The notes: generated by a model not told the origin, from the sequence alone. A stretch of DNA of 64,000 nt from an uncultured Planctomycetales bacterium (GCA_903926465.1 CAIYJE010000126.1:1-64000); one strand, 5' to 3'. Positions 9,401-18,132 are shown, counted from the stretch's first letter. Program-made: numbers and translations.

Positions 9401-9441
9401 TGACCGGAAGTTCTGAAGAGAGACCGTGACAGTTCAAGCAT
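6436..9441 (-). CDS. Secreted membrane-bound-dehydrogenase-type protein with HEAT repeats and CxxCH heme site
   Basis: About 1001 residues from the ATG at 9441, whose product begins with a signal peptide ending near PLPAQA; an in-frame start at 9558 would add 39 residues and hide it. The order is: an N-terminal propeller-like dehydrogenase domain (the planctomycete 'putative membrane-bound dehydrogenase' type, about 35-440, with VVDWYDRRASHLDPRDNWD near 410), then HEAT-like helical repeats (about 470-830), then a C-terminal cytochrome domain with CIGCH at about 877-881 followed by GPDLTG. This architecture is a planctomycete and verrucomicrobial hallmark; it is thought to oxidise sugars or alcohols outside the cytoplasm and pass electrons to heme c. 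The substrate is unknown. The nitrilase-family gene lies just downstream. Confidence 0.9.
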   Translation of the reverse strand: MLELSRSLFRTSGHSRRFLAFMAVLWIWNAEPLPAQAVNSPPGGYSPAEAATRMTLPDGFHAEVFASEPDVRQPVAACFDERGRMWVIEYLQYPAPAGLKPVAVDQYLRTVYDRVPEPPPHGPRGLDRIKILEDTNGDGRADKVTTFLEGLNLATGLAVGHGGVYVAQAPYLLFYPDKNKDEVPDGDPEVLLSGFGLEDAHALANSLAWGPDGWLYGAQGSTVTANIRGVGFQQGIWRFHPVTKQFELFAEGGGNTWGLDFDRQGRIFGSSNGGFICFQMVQGGYYWKGFAKHGPLHNPRTYGYFDAIAYDGGKQGGHVTPGGIFYKADNFPAQFQNVFIGGNLLSNALYWHHLEPRGSTVKGKHGGTLIDAHDPWFRPIDVLTGPDGCVYVVDWYDRRASHLDPRDNWDKTNGRIFRIYHGNRPKVPAFDLSKLSTPQLIELRTRPNDWWPETGRRILWERRDPAGIAPLKALLAADTETRLAMIDLWALDACGGIDASEAVRLLEHPVPPVRAWAVRLLGDPGTLSSMARDALERLSQIELDPGVVSQLAASCQRWPMDDALPILARLVGRESDAADPFIPLQLWWAVEKHLRADPARVVEAFGSPAAQAQRLVNAVILERLTRALATDGRYDLVARLFQQAPGEVQTQKLISGLEKGLEGRSLTEVPGDLAPTLDQLLNSQGPALLGLGARLGSADAYSCVVQRVRDAAVPVSDRVRGVELLGQVSRPAGRAALLECLSEPELPELKQAAVDALGVYRDVEVANAILNAYPGFAAETKARAISQLITSKDWALQLLEAMRTGKLLTKDLAPTQARQIARLGDDTLTARLNEVWGTLPGADSVGKAQRIAEVRGMMPEGDKGDTRRGHLVFQKACIGCHQLFGEGQAIGPDLTGVERGNMEFLLESLVDPSRTIRKEYQPVTIALVDGRVLNGLVVEETESALVLFDANQQKTRFAKSDIEEQKASTVSVMPEGLLDPLNDGQIRDLIRYLQSSGLPPG

Positions 9442-9663
9442 GAGGAAAACGTCCACGGCAGGATGGAGGGGGAGTTGGGCGTGGTTCAGGAGTGCACTCC
9501 GTTGTAACGCGCGGATGCACCGGTTCCAATTGAATACTCTGGCAGGCTCGACGAACATCCTTTCAAGCGGGCGGATGGAGGATCGAGGGTCGGCGACCCA
9601 GAATGAACTTGAAGCCAGCCCGATTGCCCTGCAACCCGAACCGCCAAACCTGGAGCTTACGCC

Positions 9664-10329
9664 ATGGCCGAAATCGATGAAACATCCAACGAAACGCCGC
9701 CGACACGGCCATCCATGCCAACCTGGAGCGAGCAGTTCGCCTTTGGCTTACCAGCAGGCAGCATTCGAGCTTTGCTCGCCATGGCCATCATCGGCAGTGT
9801 GGGGGCCCTTACCGCCTTGCACCCAAGCGTGCCCATTTCCGACCCCTTTCGCGACCTGAGCTTCCTGATCCTGGGCGGCTACTTTGCACACCGACGAAGC
9901 GCCCACGAACCCGAAGTGACAGGCCCAAGTCCACTCTTTCTGCCGAAAGGGCTGGTGCGTGCCATCCTTTCGGTTGCCATTCTTGCGGTCATTGTTTTCA
10001 TGCTCAGACGCCACGAATCGCTCAGGCCACGCGTGAACCCCGCACTCTACCCGGTGTTCGTGATGATTGGCTTTCTTGCCGGGGTACTCTCTCGCGTTTA
10101 CTCAGACTGGCTGCTGCGGCACGGCCGGCGCAGGAAGCGGGTCTGGGCAGACCTGCGTGCCTCGATCGCCCTGGTGGCGGCCGCCATGCTGATGCTGCTT
10201 GCCTGGAATGACGCCTACCAGTTTTTGCCGGTCTTACGTAAGGAAGGACCAGGCTTCCCGATCACCGATATGGGAATTAGACACAGCCTGGCCGCCATCG
10301 TGGCCTTTTACTTCGGATCTCGGGCCTGA
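9664..10329 (+). CDS. Unknown multi-spanning membrane protein with a duplicated segment
   Basis: 221 residues with five to six hydrophobic segments (about 35-52, 64-76, 97-114, 129-145, 166-182 and 205-218). The motif LPxGxxRAxLxxAI occurs twice, at residues 29-42 (LPAGSIRALLAMAI) and 93-106 (LPKGLVRAILSVAI), each starting a membrane helix, so the protein probably arose by duplication of a helical unit. A basic loop RHGRRRKR follows the fourth helix and suggests a cytoplasmic face. The ATG has GGAG about 8 bases upstream. It is convergent with the sulfotransferase gene. No family with a known function is recognised. Confidence 0.75.
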   Translation: MAEIDETSNETPPTRPSMPTWSEQFAFGLPAGSIRALLAMAIIGSVGALTALHPSVPISDPFRDLSFLILGGYFAHRRSAHEPEVTGPSPLFLPKGLVRAILSVAILAVIVFMLRRHESLRPRVNPALYPVFVMIGFLAGVLSRVYSDWLLRHGRRRKRVWADLRASIALVAAAMLMLLAWNDAYQFLPVLRKEGPGFPITDMGIRHSLAAIVAFYFGSRA

Positions 10330-10351
10330 AAACCAGGCGAACTTCTGCTCT

Positions 10352-10388
10352 TGTGGGGCGGCCTTCTCAACCCGGAGGCCGCCTCACA
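10352..10388. terminator. Hairpin between convergent genes
   Basis: A 13-bp stem with one G-T pair joins 10352-10364 and 10376-10388 (core GGCGGCCT with AGGCCGCC) around an 11-base loop. It lies between the membrane-protein stop at 10329 and the sulfotransferase stop at 10462, so it could serve both strands. There is no clear U-run. Confidence 0.5.
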
Positions 10389-10461
10389 TGAAGGCGTCAA
10401 TGTTTACCAATCCTGAGACGCGACCGCCCACCCATGCTCCTGACCCGTTGCAACAAAACTC

Positions 10462-11238
10462 TTACTGGCACCAGCGATCGTCCGCCTCGTACCCCAGCCG
10501 CACCAGCGCATCACCAAACAGCTCCAGAAACCTTTGGCGGAGTTCCGGGGTAAAGTACTGCTCCCACTGCCGGGGCAGACCAGAACGAACATGCCCAGAT
10601 TGCTTGACCGAACCTGAAAACAAGCTGTTTTCATAGGCAATTCCCAACAGCGAATCCATCCAGCTCTCGGGATAACCCAGAAACGTGAAGATCTCCCGAA
10701 AAAGCACCAATGACTCGTCCTGGATCAATTCCTCATATTTGACCTCGATGAACTGACGATTCGCATAGTTCCAGGTAAGCATTTCGTGAATTGTGCTCGC
10801 TCCGGCGTGTTCCATCTCGAACCGAATCTTCGCCTCCAAACTCTCTCGCTGATTCAATGCCCGCTGATAGCTTTGACCCTGAAATTTCCGCCGCGGTTCT
10901 TGAAGCCAGGCCTCGCTCGATTTCTGATGATAAAAGGCACCAGAAACGATCACATCGCGAGGATCACGAATTAAATGAAGTCCCCGGTAATTGCCCGGTA
11001 ATGCCTTGAATCGGAACCAGCTGTGATCGCTGAAGAATAACTCGGTTTCCCTGGGCAATTTGTTCTGTCGCCCGTAATAAAACTTCAAGTCGTGCGTTTT
11101 GGATATCGCCTCAAAAATGTGCTTCATCCAGACCGTTCCGGTTTTGTGGTGCGTACCCACAAGAACCAGGGGACCCAGACGCCCAGAGAACCATGGGGTT
11201 CTATGCTTGAACCAATACCAGGGGAAGCCAAAATGCAT
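10462..11238 (-). CDS. Sulfotransferase-domain protein
   Basis: 258 residues. The PAPS 5'-phosphosulfate loop is PLVLVGTHHKTGTVWMK (about 23-39, with the Lys-Thr-Gly-Thr core at 32-35). The 3'-phosphate-binding strand and serine are LIRDPRDVIVSG (about 89-100, Arg91 and Ser99). VKYEELIQD and IFTFLGYPES near the C-terminus match the usual family end. It is predicted to move a sulfuryl group from PAPS to a carbohydrate, lipid or other acceptor, in the cytoplasm or at the membrane face; no signal peptide is seen. The acceptor cannot be told. The N-terminus is aromatic-rich (FGFPWYWF). An AGAGAG stretch precedes the ATG. The gene is alone on its strand, with 430 bases of non-coding DNA upstream. 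Confidence 0.85.
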   Translation of the reverse strand: MHFGFPWYWFKHRTPWFSGRLGPLVLVGTHHKTGTVWMKHIFEAISKTHDLKFYYGRQNKLPRETELFFSDHSWFRFKALPGNYRGLHLIRDPRDVIVSGAFYHQKSSEAWLQEPRRKFQGQSYQRALNQRESLEAKIRFEMEHAGASTIHEMLTWNYANRQFIEVKYEELIQDESLVLFREIFTFLGYPESWMDSLLGIAYENSLFSGSVKQSGHVRSGLPRQWEQYFTPELRQRFLELFGDALVRLGYEADDRWCQ

Positions 11239-11668
11239 GAAAGTCTCTCTGAAAACCGTCGTTGGCCATTACGGGCCGAGATGCTCATTGGCAATCGCGC
11301 CGGCAGACTCTGGCGGCATGGTCAGAAAACGCATGATAAATCCTCGAAGACTCCGAGCAGACTCTGTCCAACGTATTCACTGGGCCAGAGATCGTTGAAC
11401 CAAATCCAGGCGTTCAAAATGAACGGAAACCAATGGTAAAGGCAGGCTATCGTTCAATAGTTTATGCTCAGAGAAGGATTCTGTCCTCCAAACTCAACCA
11501 GAACCGCCCAGGATCAGCATCATCGCGGCCCGAACAAAAAAGATACTCGCTTTTGCCGATTGCTCTCGGCCACGCTCACGATTATTGTGAGCTCAAATGA
11601 CTTGCTTTGCCAGCACTCTCATACTGTGGGTTCAGGCAACCTTTATCAAGGGAACTGGAGTTTTGGCC
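11239..11668. other. Intergenic region, divergent promoters presumed
   Basis: 430 bases between the sulfotransferase start and the aldo/keto reductase start. No convincing gene, RNA or repeat was seen. It must hold promoters for both divergent genes, but I could not pick reliable -35/-10 boxes. Confidence 0.5.
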
Positions 11669-12904
11669 ATGTCGCAAAACGATTCACACGGCACCGACCG
11701 ACGAACATTCTTGCAGGCAGGGGCCCTGGCGGCCGTCTCCGCGGCCAGCCTGACCTCCTCAGGCTCGGCCCAAGACCAGGCTGAACCTGTGCTCACCCTT
11801 CCCAAGCGAAAGCTGGGCAAGTCGGGAGTCGAAATCTCCTTGCTCGATATCGGCACCGGCCGCGGCCGCGGAGTTGATCGCCTGCTGCGATATGCCTACA
11901 GCCGCGGTATCCGTGCATTCGATACCTCGGCCACTTACCAGTCCGAACCCGACTTCAAAACCTGGTTCGACCAGGAACCCGCCGTCCGCAAAGAGGTGTT
12001 CCTTGTTACCAAAGACACCCCAAGAGCGGCCGGCGAACTTCAGGGAATGCTTGAGAAGCGTTGCGAGGCACTCGGTACCGACTACGTAGACCTCTTCTTC
12101 ATTCACAGCTACGGAGACAACGGGCTCGACCCCGCTCTGGCCCTGTTGCGAGATCCCGCGCTCAAAGTCGCCGCCGAGGCTGCCAAGAAGTCTGGAAAGC
12201 TCAAGCTTTTTGGAATTTCGACCCACCATCGAGACCGGGCCGAAATCCTCAAGGTTGCAGCTGAGGTTGGGTTCATCGACGCCATCATGGTCCAGTACTC
12301 CCCCTGGCTGGACAAAGATTCCGAACTCAACAAGGCGCTCGATGCGTGCCATGAGAAGGGGATTGGCCTCATCTCCATGAAGCAGGTTGCCGGCCGGCTC
12401 CGGTCCGGTGAAAACATCCAGAAAATCCTCGAGGAAGTGAAAGATCGCGTTCCGGTGCTTGCCGAACGGAACCTGACGCCGTTCCAGGGCTTGCTTACCG
12501 CAATCTGGAGCGACGAACGGATCAGCTCGGCTTGCGTGGCCATGCAAAACACCGACCAGATCAAAGAAAACAGCGATGCGGCCAAGCGGTTCGAGCCGCT
12601 CAAAACCGCCGACATCGGCCGGCTCCGCGATGCGGTGCTCGATGAGCGTTCCACGCTGTGCGCAGATTGCGACGGCCGCTGCTCCAACGCCGCCGGAACC
12701 ACGGCCGCCCTGGGCGACCTGACGCGATTTCTGACCTACCACGAACATCACGGAGACCGGGCCGAGGCCCGCCGACTGTTCGCCCAACTGCCTGCCGAAG
12801 CCCGCAACTGGTCAGGTGCCGACCTGGCAGCGGCTGAAGCGGCGTGCCCCAACCGCCTGAAATTCAGTCAGTTGCTGGCCGAGGTTGAGAAACTCCTCGC
12901 CTGA
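11669..12904 (+). CDS. Tat-exported aldo/keto reductase with a C-terminal cysteine motif
   Basis: 411 residues from the ATG at 11669, chosen because GGAG is 8 bases upstream and the product then begins with a twin-arginine signal (DRRTFLQAGALAAVSAA). The catalytic tetrad of the aldo/keto reductase barrel is present: D85 in FDTSATY, Y90, K115 in LVTKD and H145 in FFIHSYGD. After the barrel comes C331-x2-C334-x3-C338 (LCADCDGRCS). Many bacterial Tat AKRs carry a 4Fe-4S ferredoxin-like tail; here only three clustered cysteines are seen, so a full cluster would need another ligand. It probably reduces or oxidises carbonyl groups outside the cytoplasm with a tightly held cofactor. The gene stands alone. 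Confidence 0.9.
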   Translation: MSQNDSHGTDRRTFLQAGALAAVSAASLTSSGSAQDQAEPVLTLPKRKLGKSGVEISLLDIGTGRGRGVDRLLRYAYSRGIRAFDTSATYQSEPDFKTWFDQEPAVRKEVFLVTKDTPRAAGELQGMLEKRCEALGTDYVDLFFIHSYGDNGLDPALALLRDPALKVAAEAAKKSGKLKLFGISTHHRDRAEILKVAAEVGFIDAIMVQYSPWLDKDSELNKALDACHEKGIGLISMKQVAGRLRSGENIQKILEEVKDRVPVLAERNLTPFQGLLTAIWSDERISSACVAMQNTDQIKENSDAAKRFEPLKTADIGRLRDAVLDERSTLCADCDGRCSNAAGTTAALGDLTRFLTYHEHHGDRAEARRLFAQLPAEARNWSGADLAAAEAACPNRLKFSQLLAEVEKLLA

Positions 12905-13121
12905 TTTGGGCAACAGATAGAATGCTGGCCAGTCACCTGTCGCGGTTCACAATTGGGTTGCGCACGCGGGATAGCCCCGTTCGACTGTCTCTTGGGGTTG
13001 TTTCGATGTGTCACCCAATCGTGAACCGCGGTAAACAGCTCAGGTGCAAGCAGAATCCGTTCAGACCGGTCTCCGTGACCCGACTCCAGGTTGTTCACCA
13101 CCCAGTCTGTTCGTAACGCAC

Positions 13122-15065
13122 ATGATGATAGACCCATCGTTCGCTCCGGGCCGCGGTTTCATTAAGAAAGTTATCGTTCTCGGCATGACCCTGGTCAGCT
13201 TGACGGTGGGACCGAACGCGATACGGGCAGCCTCTCACAAAGATCGCCCGTTTGAGATCCAGGTTGTGGATGACTCAACGGGTCGAGGCGTTCCCCTGGT
13301 CGAGTTGCGCACGGTCAACGACATTCGCCTGGTCACCGATAGCGCGGGCCGCGTGGCTTTTGATGAACCGGGCCTGATGGATCAATCGGTTTTTTTTCAC
13401 ATCAGCTCGCACGGATATGAATTTCCGGCCGATGGCTTTGGCTACCACGGCAAGGCGCTCCAGGTTGAACCAGGTGGCCGCGCGGAACTCAGGATCTTCA
13501 GGCGCAACATCGCCGAGCGGCTATATCGAATCACAGGGCAGGGGATCTACCGAGATTCGACCCTGCTCAACCATCCTGTCCCCATTCGCGAACCGAACCT
13601 GAACGGCCTGGTTCTCGGCCAAGACAGCGTGCTCTCCGCACAATACAATGAGCGCATCTACTGGTTCTGGGGCGATACAAACCGACCATCGTACCCGCTG
13701 GGCAATTTCCACACCCCAGGCGCAGTCTCCGAGTTACCAATCTTTGACGGCCTGAGCCCCGCTCTGGGTGTGAACCTGAACTACTTCGTTGATCCCGCCG
13801 GCTTCGCCAGGCCAACCTGCCAGATGCCCGGCGATGGCCCAACATGGCTCTCGGGCCTGGTTGTACTGGGCCCCAAGGGAAGCGAGCGGATGCTTGCCTC
13901 TTACGCCAAGATCAAGCCCCCGCTGGAGACCTACGAGCGAGGATTCGTGGAGTGGGATGACTCGACCGAGTCGTTCCTCAAGAAGGGGACGTTCGCCATG
14001 GATACCCCTTGGAAGCCCGATGGCCATCCGCTGTATTTCACGGATCATCACTCAGACACCTGGATTCAATTCAGCCAGCCGTTCCCGCTGGTCCGGGTTC
14101 CTGCGGAGGCAAGTGCTTACCTCAACATCGATCGCTATGAGAGTTTCACCTGTCTCAAACCAGGCAGCCGGCCCGGCAAAATGGAAATCGAGCGCGACCG
14201 TGACGGTCGGCCGGTCTACGGCTGGAAACCCAACACCGCGCCCATTGGACCCGCCACTCAGGCAGAACTCAGAAAAGCCGGACGACTGGCTGAAGACGAA
14301 CAGTGGATCTGTTTACGCGATATTGAGACCGGAAAACCGGTCAGCGGTCACGGCGGCTCGGTTTGGCAACTCCCCAGCCTGAACCCCAACGAACAGCGTT
14401 TTGCCATGATCGCCGTTGAGGCAGGAGGAACTTCCTCCTATCTGGGGGAGGTCTGGTACGCAGAAGCCAGCACCCCGGTCGGGCCCTGGATTTATGCCCG
14501 CAAAGTGGTGACTCACGACAGGTACTCGTTTTATAACCCGAAAATTCACGAGGAATTCTCGGATGATCAATTTCTGTACTTTGAGGGAACCTACACGGCC
14601 ACCTTTTCAGGGAACCCAATCAGCACCCAACGGTACGAGTACAACCAAGTCATGTACCGGTTGAAACGGGACGACCCCCGGCTCTTTCTACCGGTCGCTT
14701 TCAGCGTTGATGACACAACCGGCAAGCTGAACCCACTGGCCAAAGAACTCCGCCCCGGTTCGGTCCGGTTCCTGGCCCCGACCAAGCCAGCCCCAGACTG
14801 CCTGCCGGTTTATCGCCTGAGTGAACCAGACCCAGGGCTTTCTCTGGCCCCTGTCAAGGCGGCGACGGTCGAGAAAGCAGACCCGGTTTTTTATGCCCTT
14901 CCCGCCAGGATGGCCGAACCGCCCCCCTGCACGGAGCCCCTGTTTGAGTATACAACCCCAGCAGGGATCAAAACTTACGCACTTGAGAGCAAGCCACCCG
15001 GGCCCGGCTTTACCCGATCTGCCGAACCGCTCTGCAGGGTCTGGGTGGGGGCTGGAATCTGGTAG
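13122..15065 (+). CDS. Secreted protein, carboxypeptidase-regulatory-like domain plus probable beta-propeller
   Basis: About 647 residues from the tandem ATGs at 13122/13125. A signal peptide is evident (KKVIVLGMTLVSLTVGPNAIRA). Residues about 40-130 look like a carboxypeptidase-regulatory/Ig-like beta sandwich (IQVVDDSTGRGVPLVELRT, VTDSAGRVAFDEPG). The rest is beta-rich with repeated aromatic Gly-Asp patterns, notably GQDSV followed by IYWFWGDTN, which resembles the GQD...WxFGDT motif of DUF4185 and GH43-like five-bladed propellers. I do not see a secure catalytic triad. It could bind or cleave a glycan, or be a structural surface protein. No strong ribosome site is visible, so the start may be further upstream. 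The protease gene follows after 112 bases. Confidence 0.75.
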   Translation: MMIDPSFAPGRGFIKKVIVLGMTLVSLTVGPNAIRAASHKDRPFEIQVVDDSTGRGVPLVELRTVNDIRLVTDSAGRVAFDEPGLMDQSVFFHISSHGYEFPADGFGYHGKALQVEPGGRAELRIFRRNIAERLYRITGQGIYRDSTLLNHPVPIREPNLNGLVLGQDSVLSAQYNERIYWFWGDTNRPSYPLGNFHTPGAVSELPIFDGLSPALGVNLNYFVDPAGFARPTCQMPGDGPTWLSGLVVLGPKGSERMLASYAKIKPPLETYERGFVEWDDSTESFLKKGTFAMDTPWKPDGHPLYFTDHHSDTWIQFSQPFPLVRVPAEASAYLNIDRYESFTCLKPGSRPGKMEIERDRDGRPVYGWKPNTAPIGPATQAELRKAGRLAEDEQWICLRDIETGKPVSGHGGSVWQLPSLNPNEQRFAMIAVEAGGTSSYLGEVWYAEASTPVGPWIYARKVVTHDRYSFYNPKIHEEFSDDQFLYFEGTYTATFSGNPISTQRYEYNQVMYRLKRDDPRLFLPVAFSVDDTTGKLNPLAKELRPGSVRFLAPTKPAPDCLPVYRLSEPDPGLSLAPVKAATVEKADPVFYALPARMAEPPPCTEPLFEYTTPAGIKTYALESKPPGPGFTRSAEPLCRVWVGAGIW

Positions 15066-15177
15066 GTTCCTGCAGCATCGAGCGCCAAGCGGTGAGGCCG
15101 CATTGCGGCAAATCCGACTTTTCTCCTACAATCAGAACAAGTTCGGTGTAAATGGCCGGCCCGGAGTGACTCTGCCC

Positions 15178-16188
15178 ATGTCTTTTCGCTGGATATTCGC
15201 TGCGATCCTGGTCGTGGGATCCACTGCCTCAATCAGTCAGGCCGCCGACCAGGAGGTCCTGGTTCTCAAGGATGGCCAGCAGGTTACCGGGCAGATCGTG
15301 GCCGAGAAGCCGGGCACGCTGTTCGTCGATCTGGGCTTTGATGTGATCAAGGTGCCAAAGGACCAGGTAATTGAGCGCCGGAAGGCCACGGAACCGCCGC
15401 GTGAGTTGCCACATCCCTCCGATGGCGCTCCGAGCGACCCCGATCCCTCAAATTTTTATCGGTCTGCCTCTCTCAAGCCCAAGCCGGTCAATGAACTGGT
15501 TAAAGAGTTTGGCGAAGGGGTGGTGAGTATTGAGACTCCCTCCGGTCTTGGTTCAGGATTCATCGTCAATGATGAAGGGTACCTGGTTACCAATAATCAT
15601 GTGATTGAGGGAGAGACCAGAATTTCCGTTGTGCTCTATCAGAACACGGAAAAGGGACTGATTCGGAAGCGGATTGAAAATGTTGAGATCATTGCACTCA
15701 ACCCGTTCGTTGACTTGGCCCTGCTCAAGTTGCCTCCCCAGACAGATCTGAAACTTCGCCCCGTCTTCCTGGGTAGTCTTCAAGAACTCAACGCTGGCGA
15801 CGGCGTGTTTGCAGTGGGGAATCCTCTGGGTCTTGAGCGATCGGTCTCGCAAGGGATCATCAGCACCTTGAACCGGAACTTTGAGGGGCTGATCTACCTG
15901 CAAACCGATACGGCCATCAATCCTGGAAACTCGGGCGGCCCGCTTTTCAACCTCAAGGGAGAGGTTATCGGGGTCACCAACATGGGTTTCCGAGGCGCAG
16001 ACAACTTGGGCTTTGCCATCCCCATCAATTACGTGAAAGATTTCTTGAGGAACCGGGAAGCGTTCAACTACGACAAGGACAACCCCAACACCGGCTACCG
16101 ATACGTGGATCCACCGCGTCGGCGGCGTGCGGGGAAACCGCCAACGGTCACCAGCGAGACACCGGCCCAGAAGGCCGAATCAAAATAA
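15178..16188 (+). CDS. Exported trypsin-like serine protease (S1C/HtrA-like, no PDZ)
   Basis: 336 residues. A signal peptide ends near SISQAADQ. Residues about 25-65 form a small beta-barrel-like module (VLVLKDGQQVTGQIVAEKPG, ending in VPKDQVIERR), as often found before planctomycete proteases and resembling an SHD1/Sm-like unit. The trypsin-like domain has the full triad: H141 in VTNNHVIEG, D179 in NPFVDLALLKL and S252 in NPGNSGGPLF. DegP and DegS relatives carry PDZ domains after this; here the protein ends about 85 residues after the serine with a basic Pro/Arg tail, so no PDZ is present. It is likely a periplasmic or surface quality-control protease whose regulation differs from DegP. The ATG at 15178 is the only start that gives the signal peptide. 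Confidence 0.9.
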   Translation: MSFRWIFAAILVVGSTASISQAADQEVLVLKDGQQVTGQIVAEKPGTLFVDLGFDVIKVPKDQVIERRKATEPPRELPHPSDGAPSDPDPSNFYRSASLKPKPVNELVKEFGEGVVSIETPSGLGSGFIVNDEGYLVTNNHVIEGETRISVVLYQNTEKGLIRKRIENVEIIALNPFVDLALLKLPPQTDLKLRPVFLGSLQELNAGDGVFAVGNPLGLERSVSQGIISTLNRNFEGLIYLQTDTAINPGNSGGPLFNLKGEVIGVTNMGFRGADNLGFAIPINYVKDFLRNREAFNYDKDNPNTGYRYVDPPRRRRAGKPPTVTSETPAQKAESK

Positions 16189-16313
16189 GTCGATTTCGCA
16201 GAGTTAATTTCAAGAACTTCCATTCGCACGAACGGTCTGAAAACCGATCGGGTGGAACTTTGTCAGAGTGGCGATTCTGGGGCCTCTTGGTCCTTTTTCA
16301 GGAGTTGGCGTTC

Positions 16314-18083
16314 ATGCGTGACGGATCCAAGGCGTTGACGAGGCGTTCATTGTTGCTTGGCCTGGCACTTTCGGCCCTGGTTGGAACGACCGGGCGTGGC
16401 CAGGCCCTGATTTCCAGCGGCCAGGCCACGGTGCCGGCTGAGAAAGTGTTGCCCGCGAATACGCTGTTCATGACCAAGATCGAAAAAATGGAATCGCTTC
16501 GCGAAGGGTTCCTCGCTAGCCAGATTGGCCAACTCATGGCCGATCCCGGCATGAAGCCGTTCATGGACAAGCTCCACTCGATCCTGGAGAAACCTAGCGA
16601 ACAGCTCAAAGAAGCCGTGGGCCTGACGGTTCCCGAATTGCTCACTCTGCCCCAGGGTCAGGTCTTCGTGAGCCTGATCGGTCAGACCAATGAAAAGGTT
16701 CCCGTTGCACTTTTCATCTCGGCCGATGCCGGCACCAACGCCGCAAAAATGGCCGAGGTCATGGCGGCCGTGGATAAAGTTGCCGAACAGCAGGGAGCCG
16801 GCGTAGCTACCGATCAATTCGAGGGGCTCACCCTGCATGTGATCACCAACAAGGATGACGCCACGGCTCCACCCATGGTTTGGGCTCAAAATGGCACCGT
16901 GTTCCACATTGCCTCTAGCCCAGAGCTGATGAAGGAAATGGCCAGCCACCCCACCGGACGGGAAAACAGCCTGGCGACCAACGAACTCTTTGGGGCGGTC
17001 ACCAAAAAGCTTGGTACCGATCCGCAGGTTTCCTGGTTCCTGGATATCCAGCAGGCACTCGGCATTGCTAGCCAGATGGCCGGTCAGAATGGCGTAGACG
17101 CCGATACCGTGACCGCTCAAATCCAGCAACTCGGCCTCAACGGCCTGAAAGCCATGGGGGGCCGTTATGACCTCAATCAGGGTGATTTCGACTCGGTTTA
17201 CAAAATGTTTGTCTACGCCCCATCACCCGTGCAGGGCGTGCTCAAGATGCTGGCCATGCCCACCCAGGACCTGAGCCCAGAACCTTGGGTTCCAGGTACG
17301 GTCGCAAGCTATCAGGCAACCAGCCTGGACCTGGACGCCACCTGGAAAGCCATTACCGAACTGGCAGACACCTATGCTCCTGGCGTTCTCGACCAAGTCG
17401 AGCAGGGCCTGGCTGCCGGTAACGGTGGTGGCCTCAAGTTCAAAGACGACCTCATCGGTCCACTCGGCAAGCGAATTACCGTGGTGAGCGACTTCAAGAA
17501 GCCGATCACCGAGGCCAGCCAGCGGGGCGTGGTTGCTGTGGCCCTGGATGACTCCAAGGCGTTCCAGAACACCCTGAACAAGATTTTTGAACTCGCAGGA
17601 GCTACGCCAAAGCAGCGCAGCTTCCAGGGGACAAACATCTATGACTTCGATGTCCCACCCGAGATGGCTCAGCAGGGGATCACCGGCCCAATCAGCCTTG
17701 CCATCGCCAAAGATCAACTGTACGTAGCCTTCGAGCCCACCCTGCTCGAACAGATTCTTCGCGGCGGTTACACCGGTCTGGCCGAGAACCCAGAATACCA
17801 GGCCGTAAGCAAGCACTTCCCCGCTCAGACCAGCATTCTGTCGTTCGCTCGACCTGAAGATGCTGCTCGCTCGGCCTTCGGCATGCTGGGCAGTGATCAG
17901 TTCAAGGCCGCCCTCCAGCAGTCAAACCCGGGAGACTCAGGCCCAATTGCGGAATTGCTTGACCCCAAGCTGCTCCCAGAGTTCAGCGTGATCGCCAAGT
18001 ACCTTTCGCCCCAGGGCGGGTTCGGCATTCAGGGTGACGATGGCGTGACCTTCACCCGGTTTACCGTCAAAAAAGGTCACTGA
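16314..18083 (+). CDS. Exported DUF3352-like protein
   Basis: 589 residues from the ATG at 16314 (GGAG about 9 bases upstream). The N-terminus TRRSLLLGLALSALVG could be a Tat or Sec signal. The mature part opens with VLPANTLFMTKIEKMESLREGF, a beginning typical of the planctomycete proteins matched to DUF3352, in which 'LPANT' strands alternate with helices. Repeated stretches of the type DDSKAFQNTLNKIFELAG followed by GTNIYDF suggest two or more similar alpha/beta domains. No enzyme motif or cysteine pair is seen. The function is unknown; the family is predicted to be periplasmic. The final residues FTRFTVKKGH are basic. A palindromic hairpin at 18133 follows the stop. Confidence 0.75.
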   Translation: MRDGSKALTRRSLLLGLALSALVGTTGRGQALISSGQATVPAEKVLPANTLFMTKIEKMESLREGFLASQIGQLMADPGMKPFMDKLHSILEKPSEQLKEAVGLTVPELLTLPQGQVFVSLIGQTNEKVPVALFISADAGTNAAKMAEVMAAVDKVAEQQGAGVATDQFEGLTLHVITNKDDATAPPMVWAQNGTVFHIASSPELMKEMASHPTGRENSLATNELFGAVTKKLGTDPQVSWFLDIQQALGIASQMAGQNGVDADTVTAQIQQLGLNGLKAMGGRYDLNQGDFDSVYKMFVYAPSPVQGVLKMLAMPTQDLSPEPWVPGTVASYQATSLDLDATWKAITELADTYAPGVLDQVEQGLAAGNGGGLKFKDDLIGPLGKRITVVSDFKKPITEASQRGVVAVALDDSKAFQNTLNKIFELAGATPKQRSFQGTNIYDFDVPPEMAQQGITGPISLAIAKDQLYVAFEPTLLEQILRGGYTGLAENPEYQAVSKHFPAQTSILSFARPEDAARSAFGMLGSDQFKAALQQSNPGDSGPIAELLDPKLLPEFSVIAKYLSPQGGFGIQGDDGVTFTRFTVKKGH

Positions 18084-18132
18084 CCACAAGCCGGCTCTAC
18101 CGGCGCATTGACCTGAGCTTGGCTCAATCCTT

